Source: Liolophura sinensis (taxonomy: Eukaryota; Mollusca; Polyplacophora; Chitonida; Chitonidae). Taken from it: 64,000 bases of DNA. Positions 56,400 to 64,000 of the stretch are shown piece by piece (the first letter of the stretch is position 1; each line of letters opens with the position of its first letter). A program made the translations under genes and the position numbers. The stretch covers positions 8,466,706-8,530,705 of the forward strand of contig NC_088296.1 of assembly GCF_032854445.1 (NCBI RefSeq), in the 5' to 3' direction. The notes beneath the pieces were generated by a model. That model did not search any database and was not told the origin of the DNA. It worked only from the letters and a program-made list of their open reading frames with translations.

Positions 56400-56864
56400 A
56401 TCACCCACTGTTGTACTGCCGAATAAACTCTTATCTCCACCCAAAAAGACTGGCCTATGATGTAAAAATGCAAAGACAGGCACATCAATTAACATATCAT
56501 GTATCGTTGACGAAGAAGACAATTATCCGTGAACAGCTTTCTGTTGCTAGCAGAGCAAAATGTTTTTCGAGACATAATTATCTTTTGTTGTGTTTTGTAA
56601 CGTCTTTAACACTGTAGCCGCAATAATCAGGATTGTAGAGATTTTGGGATAATGCTGTGTAATGTAATGATTATGCAATATAAACAGTCTTGTTAAATAT
56701 GTACAGGGGTCTCATTCCAGTAAATTGCCAGAAGGTGTGATTTTTGCTGAGAATAACAGTTGTCTTTTAAATGGGTTTTTACACACAGAATATTTATTTG
56801 TGGGTTCTCTTGTTTCTGGTATTTGTGCGTTGTAACGTTTGTAATAAACTGTGATGTTCAGAAT
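56400..56864. other. Intron or intergenic sequence
   Basis: Nothing recognised apart from AT-rich sequence. A linking exon between SRCR and stalk exons could be hidden between here and 58226, but none met splice and phase criteria. Confidence 0.4.
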
Positions 56865-57110
56865 TTCGAGCGCTCGCAACCGTGATATTCACTTTGTGAG
56901 CCCACAGAACCGTGGTGTTTATTCTTAAGGGCACACAGAACTGTGCTGTTCATTTTTTTGAGCCCACAGAGCCGTGGTGTTCATTTTTTTTTTTGAGCAC
57001 ACAGAACTGTGTGCACAATTTTTTGAGCGCACAGACCCGTGATGGGCATTACTTTGAGCACACAGGACCGTAATATTCAATATATTGAGCACACAGAGCC
57101 AGACTGTTGT
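56865..57110 (+). repeat. 32-bp tandem array, about 8 units
   Basis: Units begin GAGCCCACAGAACCGTGGTG and end TTCATTTTTTT, with variable T-run length. Confidence 0.9.
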
Positions 57111-57177
57111 AAAATGTCACAGGATGTATATGCACATAGGTTGCTTCAGTCATAGAGCTTTAAAGCGAAAGAAATCC

Positions 57178-57245
57178 TAAATCAGATGAAATGCCAAATC
57201 AGATGAAATGCCAAATCAGATGAAATGCCAAATCAGATGAAAAGA
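57178..57245 (+). repeat. 17-bp tandem repeat, four units
   Basis: AAATCAGATGAAATGCC repeated four times almost perfectly. Confidence 0.93.
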
Positions 57246-57295
57246 TGGGAGATGAAAATGTGTGAAAATCTATTCGCAAACATGGTCTTTCGGAG

Positions 57296-57600
57296 TGAGT
57301 AAGTGAGTGAATACTTGGGGTTTAACGTCGGATTTAACAATTTTTTTCAATCATATGACGACGAAGAAACCCTTAGTGTGAATGTGATGTGCCACCATGT
57401 TGAAGGACGGATTTCCAACGCTCTTTTATCTAGTGCTGCTTCACTGAGACGCCTTACCGATGGCAAGTACGCCGCCCCGCCAGAGCCATTACACCGATAC
57501 GTGTCAACTAGACGGTGCACTATCCCCTTCATACTGAACACCAAGCATGGAAGTTACAACTTCCTCTTTTAAGGTCTTAGGTGTGACTCGACCCAGGATT
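57296..57600 (-). mobile_element. Dispersed repeat, family 2, minus strand
   Basis: Reverse complement of the element at 37975-38235: it starts GAATACTTGGGGTTTAACGT and carries TCGTATGAC-, GGCAAGTACGCCGCCCCG- and AAGCATGGAAG-type landmarks in mirrored order. Confidence 0.75.
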
Positions 57601-58226
57601 GACCTTGACTGACGCTTTATCAACTGTGCTATCGGAGGAGGTGGGTCTTTCGAAAGAAAGGGTACTTAAAAATATGTTTTGTATGGTCAGTAGTTAGGAC
57701 CAGCCCCTGGTAGGCTGACATATATACATGCCATATAAGTTTATTTTAATTTAAATATGTGTTTGTTTACAACGCCCATGCATTCAATCCGGATTTTGAT
57801 AATGTTTATTCGTATATTACATTGATAAATATGATTAACATTCAGGATGAACACATTTGTTAGCTGAAAAGACAAAATTCTAGTGCAAATATATTTACGG
57901 AGCATGCGCTACATCCTCGTTTTTAACACTATTACGAGAAGACACTATATACCAGAGGCTGCCCCATATACCCACCATACAAAAATTATTCTTAAGTGAC
58001 TTTTTTTCTTTAACGAAAACGTTTTTAAAAAAATTGAACACAACATTAACAATTGACTTTCACACCTTTTCATCGTAGCGGTATGTATTTTTTCTCTACT
58101 CTTAAATAGAGTGTCACATGTGAATAATCAACAAAAATGCCCGTTAGCAGTTATCCCTGTAATTTCACATAGACATATAATCGAAGTCAACGGACGTGTC
58201 CATACATTAATGACACTAGTACTCAC
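57601..58226. other. Sequence between family 2 repeat and SRCR exon
   Basis: AT-rich, with no feature recognised. Confidence 0.4.
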
Positions 58227-58394
58227 CACTGGACCGGGGAAGAAAGCATTGTAGCAACGCCAATCTGTTCAAACAGACAGGTGTCGTTACAGTTTGCACT
58301 GTAGTATGTCTGTCTCTCTCCAGAACACTGTACGTTACTGAAGAAGAAAGGACCATTTCCTCGAGTAATGGCCGCCGCATGTGATATACCTTCA
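58227..58394 (-). CDS. SRCR domain, second-half exon
   Basis: Acceptor GTTTACAG, donor GTGAGT, 168 nt, phase 2 in and phase 2 out. Encodes EGISHAAAITRGNGPFFFSN, VQCSGERQTYYSANCNDTC and IGVATML, which fit the second half of a scavenger-receptor Cys-rich domain (GxGPIxLDxVxCxG...C...C...GV). The last Cys of the domain may be completed across the junction (TG plus the first base of the next exon). It can follow either first-half exon (58764-58951 or 60759-60909), both of which end in phase 2. Confidence 0.75.
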
Positions 58395-58763
58395 CTGTAA
58401 ACAAAGTTAGACCAACGTAAAACAGTTACTATTAGAACCATTTCTATGCATAATGCACATTTCTGTTTGATCAGTAAGCATGGAATAATCCAGACGGAAC
58501 ATTCCATAGCCCGCAATGAGGTATACGATTACGATATAATTTGGCATATATATGTACATGGTGAATGGTTTATTAGTTATATCATTTTAATATTGAGGAA
58601 CATTGAGGTGCTGTTTTTCGGCATAACAAAACATATTGCGCATGCTGTGTGGGAAACCAGGAATTGTCAGCTCTCGAGAAGGTGTATTCTTCTCTCTAAC
58701 TGACGATTCTGGATGTCCAACCTCACAGCATGCACTATCTGTATAATATAAATCATACCATAC

Positions 58764-58951
58764 CCGAAACCCAAAAGATTGCAAATCACTCTGGCGGTGA
58801 TAGGAGTGAAAGTTCCTTGACAAAATGTCACCCAATTGTCATTGTAAAACACTTCTAGTCGGCCACTCAAGCTTTGCGTATCACCAAATCCACCAAATAG
58901 CCTTAAGGGAGTGACTGTGGTTAAGAAATAAACAAACACTAGCCAATACAT
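58764..58951 (-). CDS. SRCR domain, first-half exon (possible gene start)
   Basis: Encodes PLRLFGGFGDTQ, LSGRLEVFYNDNWVTFC and ITARVICNLLGF, a typical SRCR first half. Donor GTATGG, phase 2 out. Using the acceptor TTAACCACAG the exon is 58914-58764, exactly 151 nt like its relative at 60909-60759. Alternatively, an in-frame ATG at 58951 gives MYWLVFVYFLTTVT directly before PLRL, a good signal peptide, so this could be exon 1 of a gene. Both readings are shown by the coordinates, and transcripts would decide. Confidence 0.72.
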
Positions 58952-59004
58952 ATTTCGTGAGTTTCGATGCCGCAAGATGCTGCATATATGTTATCAACTT
59001 TAAA

Positions 59005-59012
59005 AATAAATT

Positions 59013-59056
<44 letters not shown>

Positions 59057-59240
59057 TCATTTATTCATTTATTTATTTGACTGCTGTTTTACGCCGTACT
59101 CAAGAATATTTCACTTGTATGTCGGGGGTAAGAATTATGGTGGGAGGAAACCGGTCAGAGCCCGGGGGAAACCCACAACCATCTGCAGGCTCCTGGCAGA
59201 CCTTCCCACGTTCTGCCGGAGATACAAGCAAATTGGAATA
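59005..59240 (-). mobile_element. Family 1 SINE, minus strand, long ATTT tail
   Basis: The TTTATTTATTTATT run (59010-59078) is the A-rich tail read on plus, followed by TTTTACGCCGTACTCAAGAA, AACCGGTCAGAGCCCGGGGG and TCTGCAGGCTCCTGGCAGAC. The 5' end is truncated. Confidence 0.92.
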
Positions 59241-60195
59241 ATTCACTGGTTCACATTTCAAGAACTTTTACAAGCATATAAAGTGTTTGTCAATGTTGTT
59301 GTTTAAATTCCATCACACCAATATTTCCAAATGTCAACAGCGGGATAGGTCAGCTGCTATCTACCGCCTGGGAGAAGGGTGGGGATAATTAATGAAAAGG
59401 GAAGTAAGCAATGTGTTCCGAAAACATGGAATACTTAACTCCCGGATAACGAAAAATATTTCCAAAATACTTCAATGGAGCTAGTAAATTGTGGACGGTA
59501 GAATGACATCTCCTACGTCAAGTATCGCGCAGCAGCAGAACGAACATTTAGGCAAACTCAGCAAGAAAGTGTATTCTCATTTTGACTACATTTGATGGGA
59601 ATTCATTTGACAGCACTGTTTAATATTTTGTTCGTTGACGCGCATTTTAGCAGATTTACCTGGGGTATTCGAGCAGACAAGCCATACGTCTTCGTTATGC
59701 TGGGCAGTCAGTTACTCCCCAGTCATCATGTGAGCACTCAGATATATCAGTTTCCCCGCCTGAGCAAACAACGCTGTCCAGCCAAATCTGTCCATTCGTG
59801 GCTGGGAAATTGGAATTTTCCACTTTATAACCAGAGCTGTGACGAAACAGAAAAGCTGAGTTAACATCATGGTGTCAGAATGAAAGATACCAGAACAACA
59901 CAAATTGCAAAGATAAACGTGCTACTGCTTCACACTCGGTCTATTACATGACATCCATATATTTTAGTTTCGTGACAGTCTCAGGTGTATGTCCTTGTGA
60001 GTCCCAACAGACAAAAAACATGTCTTTCATTAGCATAAAACACAGACACGAAGTGAGTAAGACGACAGCGAGCAGATATAACTCGCATACAGCTGTCATG
60101 AATCGCACGGGTCCATTTGATGCAGTGGCCAACGCTAGAAAACTATAGGTCGAAACAAATAACTTTCCAAAACGGGGTCAAACCACCAAGAGTTC
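59241..60195. other. Sequence between SRCR half-exons
   Basis: No exon can be supported. Minus-strand frames at 59903-59712 and 60132-59944 start with hydrophobic segments (QLFCFVTALVI and LYLLAVVLLTSCLCFMLM). They lack clear splice context and could be chance. Confidence 0.35.
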
Positions 60196-60199
60196 CGAA

Positions 60200-60700
60200 A
60201 AGTTGTGACTGTGAATCTGCCCCTTGGGTACGACTGGAATTGCCTATTTGATACGAGCCTGGCTTTGGATGCGCCCTTTGGATAGGAGTTTGACTTTGGA
60301 AGCGCCTTTTGGGCATGAGTCTGACTTTATATGAACATATTGATATGTGCATAGTGATATTACCAACCTGAAACCAAGAAGATTCCAAATTACTCTGGCA
60401 GTGTTGAGGACACGAGTGGATACGAGTTTAACTTTGGTTGCACCTTTCGTTGCAATACGAGTTTGACATTGGATTGAATACATATAACATTGGATGCGAC
60501 CTTTGGGCACGTTTCTGACCTTAGATGCGCCACTTGGATAGGAGCCAAGATTCGTTGCGCCTGTTGGATACTGGTTTGACACTAGAAGCGCAATTAGTAT
60601 ACGAGCCTGAGTTTGGATGTGCAATTTGGATACGAGCCTGACTTTAGATGCGCCCCATCTGGGTGCCATCTCGCGCCCTGACACCGGCTAACACACTTGT
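60200..60700. repeat. 27-29 bp degenerate minisatellite
   Basis: Units around TTGGATACGAGCCTGACTTT plus GGATGCGCC recur, with variation in every base. Embedded at about 60360-60415 is a fragment of an SRCR first-half exon. Confidence 0.75.
60360..60415 (-). pseudogene. SRCR exon fragment inside minisatellite
   Basis: Reads VLNTARVIWNLLGF on minus and ends at TTTCAGGTTGGT. This is the last 15-18 codons of the first-half exon type (compare TVRVICNLLGF at 60759). The conserved Cys is replaced by Trp, and the first two thirds of the exon are missing. Confidence 0.65.
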
Positions 60701-60758
60701 AACGATATATCATTTTGCACAATAAACATACTGTTACATGTAAATTGTTGTTTTCTAC

Positions 60759-60909
60759 CTGAAACCAAGAAGATTGCAAATCACTCTGACAGTCTTGAGA
60801 GTGAATAAGTCGTGACATACTGTTCCCCATATGTTCTTGTAGAGCACTTCCAGACGGCCACTTAGACTATCATTATATCCAAAACCATCAACAAGCCTTA
60901 AAGGAGCTC
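60759..60909 (-). CDS. SRCR domain, first-half exon (upstream copy)
   Basis: Acceptor GCAACCCACAG, donor GTAGAA, 151 nt, phase 1 in and phase 2 out. Encodes APLRLVDGFGYND, LSGRLEVLYKNIWGTVC and VRVICNLLGF. It is a paralogue of the exon at 58764-58914 with equal length. It cannot splice in frame to that copy (phase 2 to phase 1) but can splice to 58394, which raises the possibility of mutually exclusive use. Confidence 0.78.
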
Positions 60910-61281
60910 CTGTGGGTTGCAAATGGAAAAGAACATTTTTCAGATAAGACTAATTCATGTCAACTTATGCTTTATCTATAATTTTCAAAAAAATGCACAC
61001 AAAAACGACAAACAGAGGATTTCATATTTGATAAAATAAATGAAGTGGTTCAGTCCACACTACAAACCATGTTACGTAGTTATTTTTCATCTCTTGGACA
61101 CAATTTTTCATCACTGTTGTAATTTGTGTTCAGGTGCACAATCGCTATTAGAGCTGTGTGCGTGATTAAGTGACCAGGGGCCCTACTTTAACGGTTAAAT
61201 GTGACCGTTTGTCAACTGTCACACTGTCCTTACTGCTCTGGTTTTAGTCTCGGCTAGTCAGTGTCTTATGTTGACTGTCCC
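60910..61281. other. Sequence upstream of the SRCR exon
   Basis: 61190-61260 (GACCGTTTGTCAACTGTCAC, then TACTGCTCTGGTTTTAGTCT) is a diverged single copy of the 81-bp unit that is amplified at 10030-11075. No signal-peptide exon was found. Confidence 0.5.
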
Positions 61282-61515
61282 GAGGCCTCCGTGGCCGAAG
61301 GGGTTAGCTCGCCAGCGCCGCGCAATGACCCAGAAGCCTATCACCAATGCGGTTCCTACGCTGACTTTCTCTACGGTCGTAAGAGGGAAAGTCTGCCAGC
61401 AATTTGCGGCCGGTCGTATCTTTTCTGACGGCTCTACCTGGTTTCCTCCGACCACAAGTGGTATAAGTTGTATGTTCTTGAGAACAGCGTAAAACACCAA
61501 TGGAATAAACAAATG
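61282..61515 (+). mobile_element. Family 1 SINE
   Basis: A-box side GAGGCCTCCGTGGCCGAAGG, B-box side lost by a small deletion, tail AGCGTAAAACACCAATGGAA with AAACAAA. Confidence 0.88.
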
Positions 61516-61715
61516 CATATATGCTGACTGTTCGTATTCACGCTTAAATAATAGCAATCTACACGTCCCCTATTACCGTGGCTAGAGCAGAATTAGGTAA
61601 ATGGAAGGAGTAATGTTCACTGCAATTTAGCACACGTCACAAGTCCAGAAATACTCAAACGTTTTATTTGATTATATTTATCATACAATAACATTAAAAC
61701 AGTGTAATACACATG
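61516..61715 (+). repeat. Dispersed repeat piece
   Basis: ATTCACGCTTAAATAATAGC, then CACGTCCCCTATTACCGTGG matches parts of 22510-22570 (reverse), 29640-29760 and 13690-13760. This is the part of the A/B/C segment element that adjoins the 81-bp unit. Confidence 0.5.
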
Positions 61716-61719
61716 GCCT

Positions 61720-63170
61720 CGTGGATTCTTACATGCATTCCGTTGGTAGGGACCATGCCTCGGAGACCTACATGTATTCCATCAGGAAGGCCCTGGCCTG
61801 AAGGGATGTTTCCCTGACTTCTATCGGCTGGGACCAAGCCACGGGGATGCTTACATGTATTCCATCTTCATAGACTAGGCCTCGGGGATGCTTTTATGTA
61901 ATTTATCGTCAGGCACCAGGCTTCGGCGATGGTTACATGTATTCAATTCGCCAGGCCTCAGGGCTGCTTACATGTATTCCACCTAAAGGGTCCAGGTCAT
62001 GGTGATACTTACATATATTTCAACGGCAGGGACCATGCCTCGGGGATGCTTACATTCATTTCATCAGCAGTGACCAGTCCTTGCGGATGAATGCATGTAT
62101 TGCATCGCCAGGGACCAGGACTTCGGGATGCTTTTATGTAATTTATTGACAGGCTCCAGGCATCGGGGATGCTTACATTTATTCTATCTGAATTGGCCAG
62201 GCCTTAGGGATGCTCACAGTTATTCTATCGGCAGGGAGCAGGCCTCGGGAATGCTTACCCCTTTGACCTGGCATCGGGATGTTTACATGTATTCTATCAA
62301 GAGAAACCAGGCCTCGGGACGCTTTTACATGTCTACCATCGGCAGTGATCAGGCCTCAGGGATGCTCACATGTATTCCAACGGCATGGACCGGGCCTTGG
62401 GGATGCTTACATGTACTTCATCTGCAAGGACCAGGCCTTGGGGATGCCTACATGTAGTCCATCTAGAAGGGCCAAGCTTCAGATATATTTACATGTATTC
62501 AATCGGCAGGGACCAAGCCAGAAAGATGCTTATATGTATTCCATCGGCAGGGACCAGGCCAGAAAGATGCTTACACTGTAGATCTGGCTACGGGATGCTT
62601 ACATGCATTCTATGAGCTGGGACCAGGCATTGGGAATGCTTACATGTATTTCATGAGGCAGGGACCAGGCCCCCAGGATGCTCCCATGTATTCCATCGAC
62701 AGGGTCCAGGTCTTGGGGATGCTTACATGTATTCCATGGGGCAGGGACCAGGCCCCCAGGATGCTCACATGCATTCCACTGACAGGGTCCAGGTCTTGGG
62801 GATGCTTACATGTATTCCACCAGGAAGGCCCTGGCGTAAGGGATGTGTCCATGTATTCTATCGGCTGGGACCAAGCCTCGGGGATGCTTACATGTATTCC
62901 ATGGACAGGGATCAGGCCTAGCGGATGCCTACATGTATTCTATCAGGAAGGGTCAGGCCTCAGATATGTTTACACGTATTCAATCGGCAGGGACCAGGCC
63001 CCCAGGATGCCTACATGTATTCCACCGACGGGACCATGCCACAGGAACGCTTAAATGTATTCCATCGGCAGAGACCATGCATCGGGCATGCCTACATGTA
63101 TTCCATCGACAGGGACCAGACCGCTGGGGTGCTTACATGTATTCCATTGACACGGACCAGGCCTCGGGAC
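61720..63170 (+). repeat. 41-bp degenerate minisatellite, about 35 units
   Basis: The unit is close to TGCTTACATGTATTCCATCG, GCAGGGACCAGGCCTCGGGG, A. Repeats at 62719 and 62760 show the 41-bp step. All three forward frames stay partly open, none with coding evidence. Confidence 0.94.
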
Positions 63171-63540
63171 ACATAGTCCATTATCAGGGACAAGGCCTTG
63201 GTGAAGCATAGTTTGTTACCATGATTTAAGCCTCTGGGGCACATAGTCCATTAGCAGGGAAATGGCCCCCGCGTTACATAGTCCACCAGCATGGAACTGG
63301 TCTCAGGGACACATTCTGCATCAGCAGGGACCAGGCGTCGGGGACACATAGTCTACCAGCAAGGACCAGGCTTCGGGGACACATAGTCTACCAGCAGGGA
63401 CCAGGTCATGGGGACATACAGTCTACCAGCAGGGACCAGGCCATGGGGACATATAGTCTACCAGCAGGGACCAGACCTCGGAGACATATAGTCTACCAGC
63501 AGGGACTAGGCGTCGGAGACATATAGTCCACCAACAGAAT
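63171..63540 (+). repeat. 34-bp minisatellite derived from the 41-bp array
   Basis: The unit GGGACACATAGTCTACCAGC plus AGGGACCAGGCCTC shares the AGCAGGGACCAGGCCTCGGG core with the preceding array. About 11 units. The last ones (63350-63500) are the most alike. Confidence 0.92.
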
Positions 63541-64000
63541 CCTGGTTTATGTAGACATGCACTAAAATTAAAGACTTTCATTTTTTATGCGAATGTTTTC
63601 ATTATTCGAATTCCTTTCTTTCATATTCGAATTCCTGCCACCTCAGTGCGGTATATCCACGTATATCCACGAAAACGTGTCGGTATATTGGACGACAAGT
63701 CTGTGTCTTTCTCCTTTTATGAGAGACCATTTTGCATTTAATGTTTGTGGGAATGCTTGCTGTTTATTTGCACATTGTCTCCATCAATTTTAATTTTAAG
63801 TTCAAATTTGCGTTTCTTGCCTGCTGATGTTGATTTTATATTTTTTGCATTATTACATAAAGATGTGCATGCATACTATGTGACAAAAACAGGTGAATGA
63901 AAGAATGAGGATGAAATGAAAACCAGATGACGTAACCATTAGTATTTTGCCTTACCAGAATACTTTTCTGGCCTTTTTAAGCAGGCAAGCCCAACTTCTT
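63541..64000. other. Window end, nothing recognised
   Basis: AT-rich with no repeat or exon that I can support. Confidence 0.4.

Noticed and set aside
59944-60132. 62-codon minus frame with a membrane-like segment (LYLLAVVLLTSCLC)
   Set aside because: Could be a signal exon for the SRCR gene, but no donor of the right phase was found and the frame ends normally. Kept as unproven.
62095-63211. Overlapping 80-136 codon open frames with MYS and GDAYMY repeats
   Set aside because: The 41-bp minisatellite is partly open in every forward frame. No coding signature.

Overview
This window is animal nuclear DNA: AT-rich, with interrupted genes using consensus GT-AG junctions, many tRNA-derived SINEs, long minisatellites and a decayed LTR retrotransposon. 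The dominant SINE, with a tail ending in AACACCAATCAAATAAATAAA-type sequence, is of a kind I associate with molluscs and related lophotrochozoans. I therefore suggest a mollusc-like genome at moderate confidence; no species can be named. No bacterial-type genes, rRNA, tRNA genes or CRISPR arrays were seen.

The genes I can support are single-pass membrane receptors built from small exons. All share one plan: a signal peptide, EGF-like and/or SRCR modules on exons bounded by phase 1 introns, a Ser/Thr/Pro-rich stalk, a transmembrane (TM) exon ending in phase 2, and a tyrosine-containing cytoplasmic tail exon. Gene C (minus, 37811 to 26089) can be read completely: six exons, 298 residues, every intron phase matching. 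Gene B (plus, 11492 to 16119) lacks only its first exon. Gene E (minus, 54475 to 45180) shows four stalk exons, a TM exon and a tail. Three SRCR half-exons (60909 to 58227) lie upstream of it. Gene A (plus, ends at 6453) and gene D (minus, around 21.9 to 22.0 kb) are damaged relatives.

Positions 1-13130 (plus) and 28680-20590 (minus) are the two arms of a large, diverged inverted duplication around a unique spacer. TM exon, tail exon, EGF exon and minisatellites occur in the same order in both arms. The damage is reciprocal. Gene A's TM exon has a stop and a frameshift while its mirror copy in gene C is intact. Gene D's EGF exon has a stop and a lost splice donor while its mirror copy in gene B is intact. 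The arms also differ by one SINE each, by a 1 kb tandem expansion of an 81-bp unit in the left arm only, and by an extra 3 kb segment in the left arm.

31.0-37.4 kb is an intron of gene C holding a dead LTR retrotransposon on the minus strand. Its pol order is protease, integrase, reverse transcriptase, RNase H, which is the unusual Gmr1-type order among Ty3/Gypsy elements. 38-45 kb is gene-poor and repeat-rich. 48.5-56.2 kb is a very large degenerate 37-bp minisatellite lying between triplicated 78-nt stalk exons, with a homogenised 67-bp higher-order block inside. 61.7-63.5 kb holds two more minisatellites.

Exon boundaries were derived by eye from splice consensus, phase and comparison of paralogues. 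No database search or transcript evidence was available. Domain names such as EGF-like, SRCR and Gmr1-like are recognition from memory of the families.
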